Source of the DNA: Syntrophobacterales bacterium
GTDB lineage: Bacteria > Desulfobacterota > Syntrophorhabdia > Syntrophorhabdales > WCHB1-27
NCBI GenBank assembly: GCA_017881765.1
Contig: JADGQN010000123.1
Location: 1-10,752 of the forward strand
Direction: 5' to 3'
DNA length: 10,752 nucleotides
The position numbers and the translations under genes are program-made. A model generated the notes under the pieces. That model was not told the origin of the DNA. It did no database searches and saw only the letters and a list, made by a program, of their open reading frames with translations. How positions within the stretch are numbered: the first letter of the stretch is position 1; the number at the start of each line of letters is the position of its first letter. This document shows, piece after piece, positions 1-6,550 of the stretch.

Positions 1-524
1 ACGTGATCGTGCTTTACATGGCGGGCCACGGCGACATGGTGGGCAGCGAGTGGTTCTTCATCCCCTATGACGTGACAACACCGGAAGAAGAAACGGTCGT
101 CAAAAAACTGGGTATATCCGCCAAAGAGATCACAGAGGCACTTCGCTCTTTTAAGGCCCAGAAGATCTTCGTCATTCTCGATGCGTGCAAGTCGGGCGGC
201 CTCATTTCAGGAATAACCGGGCTGAGGGGTTATGAAGACAGGAAGGTGATGAAACAGCTCGTCCGATCGACGGGGACCTATGTCGTGTCTGCCTCCACGG
301 ATAAGCAGTTCGCCGCCGAGTTGAAGGAACTGAGCCACGGAGTTCTTACCTACACCATGCTTGAAGGCCTTCATGGGAAGGCGGGCGCAGGAAAGGTGAC
401 GGTAGAAGGTCTCATCCAGTACGTGAAGGAGCGCCTGCCGGAGCTGACCGAGAAGTACAGGGGCACTCCCCAGTGGCCTGTCAGCTGGGGTGCAGGAATG
501 GATTTCCCCCTTGCCCTGTACTGA
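1..524 (+). CDS. Caspase-family (peptidase C14) protein, 3' part only
   Basis: This is the C-terminal part of a caspase-like cysteine peptidase; the 5' end lies outside the window, so the GTG at base 3 should not be taken as the start. Two catalytic motifs are visible. The His box (YMAGHGD) has its catalytic His codon at 27-29. The Cys box (FVILDACKSGG) has its Cys codon at 186-188, 53 residues further on, which is a normal spacing for the caspase fold. After the Cys comes the usual block VVSASTDKQFAAEL, then SHGVLTYTMLEGL, and the chain ends with no further domain. Bacterial caspases are proteases of signalling, stress or defence pathways and often carry sensor or WD40 domains on the N-terminal side; what precedes this one cannot be seen. 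The CHASE2 gene begins 34 bases downstream on the same strand, so the two are probably cotranscribed. Confidence 0.87.
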   Translation, partial: VIVLYMAGHGDMVGSEWFFIPYDVTTPEEETVVKKLGISAKEITEALRSFKAQKIFVILDACKSGGLISGITGLRGYEDRKVMKQLVRSTGTYVVSASTDKQFAAELKELSHGVLTYTMLEGLHGKAGAGKVTVEGLIQYVKERLPELTEKYRGTPQWPVSWGAGMDFPLALY

Positions 525-558
525 CCATAAAAAGCACTGATAAAGGATTGTTCAATCG

Positions 559-1989
559 ATGAGACTGGGCGAGCTGTTCCTGAAGGGCCGTGAGTGGGGC
601 ATGGGCTACGTGCTGGCTGCATGCACGGCGGTAAAGAATAGCCACTGGAAGCACTGGGACGGAGAAAAGAAGCGTTCCTTTATCATCAATGTCTGCGTCG
701 GCATCGTTATTGCCGTCATCTTTCAGATCCTCTCTCACGGACATACGATGGAAAAGGGCCTTAACACGGCCATGGACGGACTTATCCGGAAAGAGACTAC
801 GGCCCTGCTCGCTTCCTCAAAAAGGTGTATGGAAGGGAGCGAGGCTGCCCGGAGTGACTGCGCGGTCGTACGGAGTAAGTTCTCCCAAAAAGTGATCTTT
901 ATCGATATTGACCATGACACCTATCTGCGTTGGGGAGAGCCTCTCCTGATGCCCAGAGATAAGCTGGCCCATTTCCTTCGCCTCGCTGACAAGAATGGAG
1001 CCCGCGCGGTACTATTCGATATCCTTTTCGACTACCCCTCGCCCAGACCCGCCGAAGACAGGGTCCTGCGCAAGGTGCTCGAAGAAATGACCCGGAACCG
1101 CTCCCCTCTTCACGTGGTCTTCCCTACCCTGACGAGCAGAATCGACGGGACCTTGAAAAAAGGCGTCTTCGATGGATTGATTGACACGAACCCCAACTTC
1201 CACCGGGGCCTGCCGTATGTGGCCTTTTCGCGCGCCGACCGCGTCGTGCGCTACCTCCGCTATTATGAGGTCACGAAAGGCCCGGATGGAAAATCGCGCG
1301 TTCTGTGGAGCACGTCTTTACTCTCCGTGGTGCTTTTCACCGGTGACGCTGAAAAGCTCGCAAGCCTCGAGGAGAAAATTCTCCGTGACCGGGAACAGAA
1401 AAGGGATGAGGCCTATACGCTGTCCCTCTCAACCGGAGGCACGCTCGACATCTCTAACCACGAGCTCTTCTCGAATAGAATACGGTTTTCCCTGATCCCC
1501 CCGGGCGTCCTCGACAGTCAGGGCAACCTCTTCACGGAGAGGGTACTGCCCGACGAGTTGGAAGCGTTACAGTCGGAACTGCGAGACAAAATCGTTGTGA
1601 TCGGCACATCCAGCGCTGACAAGGAGGGGTGGTACGTAACACCCGTTGGCGATATGCCCGGCATGTACATTATCGGCAACGGCATCAATATGATGCTGGG
1701 TGGGTGGCAGGTGCGCGATGCCCCACGATGGGTCGGAATCATCCTGCAGGGACTTGTCATCATCTTCGCCGCATTCATGCTCGTCAACTTCAAGGGCCGC
1801 ACAATGCGGATCGTCAGTATGCTTCTCATCGCGTGCCTGGTTTCTCCCGCTACCTATTATTTTTACCGTGTGTATGGGATCTTCATCAATTCCGCCCAGC
1901 TCTTCTTCAACTCCCTTATGCCCGTGCTCGGCATGGGGTGGGACAAGATGTTCACAAAAAAGAAGGCTGCGAGTGGAGAGAAGCAGTGA
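559..1989 (+). CDS. CHASE2 domain membrane sensor protein without output domain
   Basis: The protein has 476 residues. A first membrane helix lies at about residues 40-60 (SFIINVCVGIVIAVIFQIL). A large extracytoplasmic CHASE2 domain follows, with the family signatures VIFIDIDHDTYLRWG, the Arg of LLMPRDKLAHFLRLA, and ARAVLFDILFD. Near its end is DKIVVIGTSSADKEGWYVTPVG, then PGMYIIGNGINMML. Three further helices lie at about 391-411, 418-440 and 441-461. CHASE2 is an extracellular sensor domain usually joined to a histidine kinase, adenylate cyclase, GGDEF or Ser/Thr kinase. Here the chain stops about a dozen residues after the last helix, so no output domain is present. The adjacent caspase is the obvious candidate partner, by inference. 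The start is uncertain: AAAGGA at 542-547 is 11 bases from this ATG, and ATG 601 is an alternative that keeps all the helices. Confidence 0.86.
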   Translation: MRLGELFLKGREWGMGYVLAACTAVKNSHWKHWDGEKKRSFIINVCVGIVIAVIFQILSHGHTMEKGLNTAMDGLIRKETTALLASSKRCMEGSEAARSDCAVVRSKFSQKVIFIDIDHDTYLRWGEPLLMPRDKLAHFLRLADKNGARAVLFDILFDYPSPRPAEDRVLRKVLEEMTRNRSPLHVVFPTLTSRIDGTLKKGVFDGLIDTNPNFHRGLPYVAFSRADRVVRYLRYYEVTKGPDGKSRVLWSTSLLSVVLFTGDAEKLASLEEKILRDREQKRDEAYTLSLSTGGTLDISNHELFSNRIRFSLIPPGVLDSQGNLFTERVLPDELEALQSELRDKIVVIGTSSADKEGWYVTPVGDMPGMYIIGNGINMMLGGWQVRDAPRWVGIILQGLVIIFAAFMLVNFKGRTMRIVSMLLIACLVSPATYYFYRVYGIFINSAQLFFNSLMPVLGMGWDKMFTKKKAASGEKQ

Positions 1990-2033
1990 GGCAGAGACAA
2001 GCACCCGCTCGCATCCTGACACTCGGGGAGACT

Positions 2034-2214
2034 ATACCAATTCGCATTCACGCGGACGACCCAGCCTTCGGCCGGGTACCCCGGGTGGCAGCGAGGAGCC
2101 CCACCCGCAAGCGGGTACCCGGGCGTACTAGAAGTACGTCGAGGAGAGCGATAGCGAAGCATCCTGTAAGGACGTAGCAACAACGAAGGTATACACGTGA
2201 AGGCGAATTGGTAT
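2034..2214. repeat. Palindromic repeat element with 19-bp inverted ends
   Basis: The left end, ATACCAATTCGCATTCACG (2034-2052), is the reverse complement of the right end at 2196-2214 with one mismatch. The 181-bp element has no coding capacity. Its interior is full of small palindromes. CGTACT/AGTACG (2124-2129 and 2133-2138) has a 3-base loop. ACCCGC/GCGGGT (2103-2108, 2111-2116) and CGGGTGG/CCACCCG (2082-2088, 2101-2107) compete with each other. Two copies of GGGTACCC sit at 2074-2081 and 2113-2120. If the ends are read as 2036 and 2212, an AT dinucleotide flanks each side and could be a target duplication. This looks like a MITE- or REP-type dispersed repeat lying between convergent genes. 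The right end covers the first base of the minus-strand TAA stop complement (2214-2216). Whether other copies exist cannot be seen here. Confidence 0.7.
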
Positions 2215-3107
2215 TACTCCTTCCCGGCGCGATAACTGTAATAACGCTCCCGCAATGCAGTAAAGGCCTCTTCCTGCTCCTTCGTAAGCGTAAACCGGGA
2301 ATCGCGAAGGAGCTGGAAGCTCAACCAGTAGAGGTCCAGGGTTTCGGGGTAGAGATCGCTGATCATCTGGAGATAGGCTGCCTTCCTCACTACTGCTTCC
2401 GCCCCGGGCAGTTTCTCCTTGTCGATGTCTGCAAGCCCCTGAATAACCTGTTCCTCCAACTCTTTTTTCAGGACACTAGCTGTAAACCTTCTTACGACTG
2501 CGTCGTCTCGTAACTGCACTGAGTAATTCTCTCCCGGTTTCAGCGGCAATCGTTCGGGCGCAAGCACTATTTGTTCATTCCCTCCCACCGGCATCTTGAC
2601 GATTTCCTTACCGTCCGCAGCCAGGATGGCAAGAGACGTGATCTGCATGCCGTCGTGAGAGATAAGCATCGGGTAACCCGGAAGCAGGGTGACGCGATCA
2701 GGAATGGCGGACCGGTAGCGGGGATCCCTGGTAACCGCTGACGTGACCCGGTACTCCGCGGGTCGCACAAAGTCCTGGAAATACTCCTTCGCGGCTCCGG
2801 CGTAACTCTTCGCCTGAAACGTCTCGGGCTTGTCGGCGACAGCCTCCAGGAACGTTTCGCCGCGAGACGCCCCCTTCACATACGGAGCCCACTTGATCTT
2901 CAGCGCTTTGACGGAGGGTTTCTTCCGTATCACGTCCCCCAGGTAAATCTGCCGCCGCTCGTCACAATCATAGGACTTGCCAAGATGAGTGATCTGGCAG
3001 TTATCCTCATAGCCGCTCAATATGATTCCGACGTGGTTCTGAGCATGCGCAGCGGCGCCCTGCATGAGCAAGCAGGCGACAAAAATGATAAGAAGGCGAG
3101 TCTTCAT
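2214..3107 (-). CDS. Exported protein of unknown function
   Basis: The protein has 297 residues and I do not recognise its family. Residues 1-22 form a clear Sec signal peptide: MKTR, a hydrophobic core, then AAAHA before the predicted cleavage. The mature N-terminus (GIILSGYEDNCQITHLGKSYDCD, then YLGDVI) has two cysteines that may form a disulphide. Its glycine-spaced beta pattern ending in GD(V/I)I loosely resembles FecR-like domains, which is weak evidence. The middle part, around LPLKPGENYSVQLRDD, looks like a beta-sandwich. The last third is helical and charged (LKKELEEQVIQGLADIDKEK, SDLYPETLDLYWLSFQLLRD). The start is supported by the signal peptide, although GAGGA directly abuts the ATG. 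The gene lies 42 bases downstream of the DUF885 gene on the same strand and converges on the CHASE2 gene. A role in the periplasm beside the CHASE2 sensor is possible but is only inferred from position. Confidence 0.8.
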   Translation of the reverse strand: MKTRLLIIFVACLLMQGAAAHAQNHVGIILSGYEDNCQITHLGKSYDCDERRQIYLGDVIRKKPSVKALKIKWAPYVKGASRGETFLEAVADKPETFQAKSYAGAAKEYFQDFVRPAEYRVTSAVTRDPRYRSAIPDRVTLLPGYPMLISHDGMQITSLAILAADGKEIVKMPVGGNEQIVLAPERLPLKPGENYSVQLRDDAVVRRFTASVLKKELEEQVIQGLADIDKEKLPGAEAVVRKAAYLQMISDLYPETLDLYWLSFQLLRDSRFTLTKEQEEAFTALRERYYSYRAGKE

Positions 3108-3149
3108 TCCTCAAGTCTAGCGCCGACGGCTCTTTGTGTCAAACGATTG

Positions 3150-4874
3150 TTATGACGCCGCTTTCTGCGCTTCAATCCAGTCTTCAATCTCGCGCTCAAG
3201 AAGAGCAAGGGGAAGCGGCCCGTTATCGAGGAGAGCGTTGTGAAACGCGCGAAGATCGAACCGGGAGTGTAATTCGCGCTCCGCCTTTGCCCGCAACTGC
3301 CTAATCTTCAGCTCTCCGGTCTTGTAAGCGAGAGCCTGGCCCGGCCAGACGATGTATCGATCCACTTCAACGGCGATGTCCTGCTCCGTTTTGGCCGTGT
3401 TCTCCTGCATGTAGTCTATGGCCTGCTGCCGCGTCCAGCCGAACTGGTGTATGCCGGTATCGACCACCAGCCGGCACGCCCGCCACATCTCATACGTAAG
3501 CTGCCCGAATCTCGAATACGGATCAGCATAGAACCCCATACTCGAACCAAGGCTCTCAGCATAGAGTGCCCAGCCTTCAACATAGGCAGTGTAGGAAGCG
3601 TTGCGCCGAAAATCAGGCAGGTGGCGCAGCTCCTGAGCCCTCGCGATCTGCAGATGATGTCCCGGCACCGCCTCATGCAGTGTAAGGGCCTCCATTTCAA
3701 AGGTCGGCCGCATGTCGAGGCGATACGTGTTGACGAGGAAGTATCCTGCCCGTGAACCGTCGGCTGCGCCGGGGTAGTATTGGGCCGTCGTCTGGCTCGG
3801 CGCCTCGTAGTCAGGGAAAGCGCGTACTCCGTATGGTGTCCGTGGCAATTCAGCGAAAAGTTTCGGTAACTCCGCGTCCGCGCGCTTTGCGATGTCGCGA
3901 TAGGCCGTCACCAGGTCTTCTGCCTTCGTATAATAGAAGCGAGGATCGGAACGCAGGAATGAGCCGAACTCCTGCAAAGAGCCTTTAAATCCAGTCTCCT
4001 GAAGAACCGAGCCCATCTCCGCGCGGATGCGGGCCACTTCTTTGAGACCAATTTGATGGATGTCGGCAGGTGTAAGCCCGCTCGTCGCGTGCTCAAGCAC
4101 GCAATGCGCATAATAGGCTTCGCCGTCCGGAAGCGACGAGGCTGCGATCGGACGGTCACCCGCGGGTAAATAGGTCTCCGTGACAAACTCCCGGAATTTC
4201 GCCAGGGCGGGAAATACGGCCTCCGCGATATACTTGCGGGCAGCGGATCTCAATTGCGCGCACTCGGCCTCGGGAATAGTGTCAGGCATATGAATCAGTG
4301 GGCCGTACAAAGCGCTCTGCTCAATGTCCGATACGAGCTGCCCCTGGATCTGGTCGGGTACGCCGCGGAGCGGTCCGCCTGGCTGAACCCATCCAAGCTC
4401 GATCCCGAGCCGCAGCAGGCCAATCACCTGCTCGAGATAGTGAGGGAACGCTGCGAGCCGATGAAGATAGTCGCGATAGTCCTGTGCGGTTCGGAAAGGC
4501 GTCACGGATACCAGCTGCGGAAACATCAGCTGTGGGCCCCATATCTGATTGAGGAGCATGACGGGTGGAAACCGCTGGGCTTGAACAGCAAGTTCCAGCT
4601 CGAAGAGAAGAAGCGCGTGCGATAAGCGATCCTGACCCGACAATAGTGATCGGTCGATGCCGCGGACTTGCTCCAGCATACGCTTCTCATCGGTCTTGCG
4701 CCGCCCGATGGCCTCTAACGAAAGATCGGTGAATCGATCATTGTATCGATTGTCGCCCGTCCACGTGGACAGCTCGGGAAACTCGCGGAGCTGCCTCTCC
4801 CAATACTCTCGCTGCAGTGCGTCAAAATCCACATCCGCATCGGTCTGCTTCTCCGTGCGATCCATCTCATCCAT
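3150..4874 (-). CDS. DUF885 family metallohydrolase-like protein
   Basis: The protein has 574 residues, a usual length for DUF885. The family hallmark HEAVPGHH is at residues 400-407, in TLHEAVPGHHLQIARAQEL, and is the presumed metal-binding and catalytic motif. YVEGWALYAESLG follows at about 431-443 and supplies glutamates likely to complete the site. QFGWTRQQAIDYM and a C-terminal TGELKIRQLRAKAE block also match the family. Members are probable zinc peptidases or hydrolases of mostly unknown substrate. No signal peptide is visible with the chosen start, which suggests a cytoplasmic protein. That start, ATG at 4872-4874, has a near-perfect AAGGAGGA 6 bases upstream (4881-4888). A longer in-frame reading from 4952 would add a basic 26-residue stretch, and its start falls in the candidate promoter, so I reject it. 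The gene is divergent from the cytochrome gene and lies upstream of the exported-protein gene, possibly on one transcript. Confidence 0.93.
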   Translation of the reverse strand: MDEMDRTEKQTDADVDFDALQREYWERQLREFPELSTWTGDNRYNDRFTDLSLEAIGRRKTDEKRMLEQVRGIDRSLLSGQDRLSHALLLFELELAVQAQRFPPVMLLNQIWGPQLMFPQLVSVTPFRTAQDYRDYLHRLAAFPHYLEQVIGLLRLGIELGWVQPGGPLRGVPDQIQGQLVSDIEQSALYGPLIHMPDTIPEAECAQLRSAARKYIAEAVFPALAKFREFVTETYLPAGDRPIAASSLPDGEAYYAHCVLEHATSGLTPADIHQIGLKEVARIRAEMGSVLQETGFKGSLQEFGSFLRSDPRFYYTKAEDLVTAYRDIAKRADAELPKLFAELPRTPYGVRAFPDYEAPSQTTAQYYPGAADGSRAGYFLVNTYRLDMRPTFEMEALTLHEAVPGHHLQIARAQELRHLPDFRRNASYTAYVEGWALYAESLGSSMGFYADPYSRFGQLTYEMWRACRLVVDTGIHQFGWTRQQAIDYMQENTAKTEQDIAVEVDRYIVWPGQALAYKTGELKIRQLRAKAERELHSRFDLRAFHNALLDNGPLPLALLEREIEDWIEAQKAAS

Positions 4875-4880
4875 CCTCGG

Positions 4881-4888
4881 TCCTCCTT
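4881..4888 (-). promoter_or_regulatory. Strong ribosome binding site of the DUF885 gene
   Basis: On the minus strand this reads AAGGAGGA, 6 bases before the ATG at 4874. It decides the start against the in-frame ATG at 4952. Confidence 0.8.
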
Positions 4889-4923
4889 GTGCACGCTTCT
4901 CTTTATTTCTCCGTTTATTTCTT

Positions 4924-4952
4924 AATGTACACCCGGAAACAACCATGCGCAA
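4924..4952 (-). promoter_or_regulatory. Candidate sigma70-type promoter of the DUF885 gene
   Basis: On the minus strand, TTGCGC (4952-4947) and TACATT (4929-4924) are separated by exactly 17 bases. Transcription would begin near 4917 and leave a leader of about 43 bases. Each box matches the consensus only partly, so this is a moderate candidate. Confidence 0.35.
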
Positions 4953-4993
4953 ATCGAGCGGGCAAAAGGTTCAGTCAGGCCTTTACCAGGAAC

Positions 4994-5022
4994 TTGACTT
5001 CAAAAACAGATTCAAGTAGATT
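4994..5022 (+). promoter_or_regulatory. Candidate sigma70-type promoter of the cytochrome gene
   Basis: TTGACT (4994-4999) and TAGATT (5017-5022) are 17 bases apart. The predicted start of transcription is near 5029, about 32 bases before the ATG. The -35 box is close to consensus and the -10 box matches at four of six positions. Confidence 0.5.
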
Positions 5023-5029
5023 GAACTCC

Positions 5030-5039
5030 TGTACGTACA
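5030..5039. promoter_or_regulatory. 10-bp perfect palindrome at predicted transcription start
   Basis: TGTACGTACA is a perfect palindrome located just downstream of the candidate -10 box of the cytochrome promoter. That is a position where a repressor or redox regulator could block transcription. It is short, so its role as an operator is only a suggestion. Confidence 0.3.
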
Positions 5040-5060
5040 ATAAATTATCGTGAGGTTACA

Positions 5061-5867
5061 ATGAGCGTTTCGAGAAGGGATGTTGTAAAAGCTGGTGGAG
5101 CCCTTTTTCTGGGTATGCTGGGAGCAGGTTCTGTGGCTAAGCCAAACACCCTACTCGGAGCAAGTGAAGCCCAGCAGGGACCCGGGCTGGACCTTCCATG
5201 GCCTTATAAGAAACTGAACCCCGAGGCGGCTGCCGAGACCGGTTATTACGGGTATTACGCCGGTGCGTGTTGCTTTGGAGCGTTTGAGGGCATTATCAGC
5301 GAGCTGCGCAAAGAGGTCGGACATCCGTATACCATGATTCCCACCGCCATGATGGTATACGGAGAAGGAGGAGTGGCCGGTGTCGGGACCCTCTGCGGCG
5401 CGCTGAATGGTGCAGCCGCGGCAATATTTCTTGTAACGGGTGGCATGGACAAGAAGATGAGAGAGCCTGCGTTTGCAATTACAAAAGAGCTTTACACCTG
5501 GTACGAGCAGGAGGCACTTCCCGATTACAAGCCGAAGGCACCCAGGTTCGAGATCGCCAGGTCGGTTTCGCGGTCTACCCTCTGCCACGCCTCAGTGAGC
5601 AGGTGGTGCAAGGTATCCAAGTTCAAGTCTTTCTCGAACCAGAGGTCAGAACGGTGCGCATGGCTTACGGCCTCTGTGGCCAAGCACACGGTCGAGCTGT
5701 TGAACAGTTATGCCCAAGGAACGTTCAAGCCTGTCCATGCGCTGTCAGCCGATGTCCAGTCATGCAGGCAGTGCCACGATCAAGGAGGCGCACTCGAGAA
5801 CACGCGGGGAACGATGGACTGCGGGGGCTGCCATTTTACTCCGCGCACCAAGCACCCGAAGATATGA
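5061..5867 (+). CDS. Tat-exported split-Soret-type cytochrome c (C_GCAxxG_C_C family)
   Basis: The protein has 268 residues. It starts with a twin-arginine signal (SRRDVVKAGG, residues 4-13) and a weak hydrophobic stretch, so it is expected to be exported folded. Next comes a C_GCAxxG_C_C-type region: ACCFGAFEGII (69-79), MMVYGEGGVAGVGTLCGALNGA (97-118). The block SVSRSTLCHASVSRWC (168-183) and SERC (196-199) follow. Two haem c sites lie near the C-terminus: CRQCH (235-239) and CGGCH (254-258). Cysteines first, then a Cys/His block, then two late CXXCH motifs is the order in split-Soret cytochromes c of sulphate reducers. These are small periplasmic dihaem proteins that also carry an iron cluster; their in vivo partner is not settled. 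A GTGAGG site at 5050-5055 supports the ATG at 5061. The gene is divergent from DUF885 and appears monocistronic. Cytochrome maturation genes are not in view. Confidence 0.88.
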   Translation: MSVSRRDVVKAGGALFLGMLGAGSVAKPNTLLGASEAQQGPGLDLPWPYKKLNPEAAAETGYYGYYAGACCFGAFEGIISELRKEVGHPYTMIPTAMMVYGEGGVAGVGTLCGALNGAAAAIFLVTGGMDKKMREPAFAITKELYTWYEQEALPDYKPKAPRFEIARSVSRSTLCHASVSRWCKVSKFKSFSNQRSERCAWLTASVAKHTVELLNSYAQGTFKPVHALSADVQSCRQCHDQGGALENTRGTMDCGGCHFTPRTKHPKI

Positions 5868-6085
5868 TCCCTGTTCCCCCATTCTTACAGCGACCGCCCC
5901 GGGAGAACACGACCGGCGCACAAAAGGGTGCCCACCGACGCTCGCTAAATCTAAGCCTTCAGGCTTAACCCCTTGGGGCGACAAAAATTACCCCATTTGG
6001 CTGATTGACTTGCATTTCCCCTGAAGCTACCATTGTGAGGGGACATATCGGCCGCAAGGACTGATATAGGCAAAACGGGCTACTG
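5868..6085. other. 218-bp intergenic stretch with several small inverted repeats
   Basis: No coding region is evident here. It holds the palindromic sequence TAAGCCTTCAGGCTTA (5952-5967), directly followed by CCCCTTGGGG (5969-5978). A further pair, TCCCCT (6017-6022) and AGGGGA (6038-6043), overlaps the candidate promoter of the next gene. The first hairpin has no T-run after it on either strand, so it is not a classical intrinsic terminator for the cytochrome gene. I could not match the stretch to a known riboswitch. Confidence 0.5.
6005..6033 (+). promoter_or_regulatory. Candidate sigma70-type promoter of the 145-residue protein gene
   Basis: TTGACT (6005-6010) and TACCAT (6028-6033) are 17 bases apart, the same -35 hexamer as in front of the cytochrome gene. 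Transcription would start near 6040. The inverted pair TCCCCT/AGGGGA brackets the -10 box and could be an operator. Confidence 0.45.
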
Positions 6086-6523
6086 ATGAAGACACCACAC
6101 GAGATGATCATAGTGATGTTTCAACGTTCAGTTTTTGCCCTCACCTTCGAGACGGAGGAGATCCTCGGCTACCGTTCAGGCCCGCAGGGCGAGGTGCTGC
6201 GCGCCCTTTCCATCAATCTGAAACAATGGACCGTGGAATACGAATTGAGGCAGACGGGACTGCCGACTAAACGGCGTGTCGAGTATTCCGCCAACCTGGC
6301 GCACCTCGTAGAAAAACTGCCTCTCACGGTTAACTCCTTTGACCTGAAGTTCCAGGGTCTGAAGCTCACCGAGGAGGAAGCGGCGATTGTGCGGGCCAGA
6401 AACCGCGTGCCTCGCGCCGAAACCGAAGATCCCTGGGACCTGACCAACTACTACAAGAAATCCCGCACCGGAGAACAGCAGGGAGAGTCCGGCCTCAAGC
6501 TGGTGGATGAGAAGTTCAAATAG
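6086..6523 (+). CDS. Hypothetical protein, about 145 residues
   Basis: I do not recognise this protein. It has no signal peptide or membrane helix and is predicted to be cytoplasmic. The N-terminal half looks beta-rich and regular (SVFALTFETEEILGYRSGP, RALSINLKQWTVEYELRQ, KRRVEYSANLAHLVEKLPL). A short helical segment, KLTEEEAAIVRARNRV, is followed by a polar C-terminal tail from about residue 110. Codon use resembles that of the neighbours, which supports a real gene. The start is uncertain. ATG 6086 has only a weak AGG at a long distance, and ATG 6104 and ATG 6116 are in-frame alternatives that would remove 6 or 10 residues. It has its own candidate promoter, ends in TAG, and converges on the DUF2007 gene with a 27-base gap, so it is probably transcribed alone. 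Confidence 0.65.
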   Translation: MKTPHEMIIVMFQRSVFALTFETEEILGYRSGPQGEVLRALSINLKQWTVEYELRQTGLPTKRRVEYSANLAHLVEKLPLTVNSFDLKFQGLKLTEEEAAIVRARNRVPRAETEDPWDLTNYYKKSRTGEQQGESGLKLVDEKFK

Positions 6524-6550
6524 CCTGAAGTTCGCCTTTGCCTTGAGTAG

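Noticed and set aside
1629..2177. Plus-strand open frame of 182 codons overlapping the CHASE2 gene end and the repeat
   Set aside because: It overlaps the well-supported CHASE2 frame, has an Arg/His-rich low-quality composition, and its end is merely the palindromic repeat being open by chance.
4254..4625. Plus-strand open frame of 123 codons antisense to the DUF885 gene
   Set aside because: The opposite strand is a clear DUF885 protein with hallmark motifs; the antisense frame has no recognisable domain or ribosome binding site.
4875..4952. 26-codon N-terminal extension of the DUF885 protein
   Set aside because: A strong AAGGAGGA at 4881-4888 points to the ATG at 4874, and the extension is basic, unlike family N-termini, and starts within the candidate promoter.
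5984..6085. Possible cyclic di-GMP or other riboswitch before the 145-residue protein gene
   Set aside because: Fragments such as GGCAAAAC and GGGCTAC recall riboswitch pieces, but the order, spacing and paired stems of known classes are not there.
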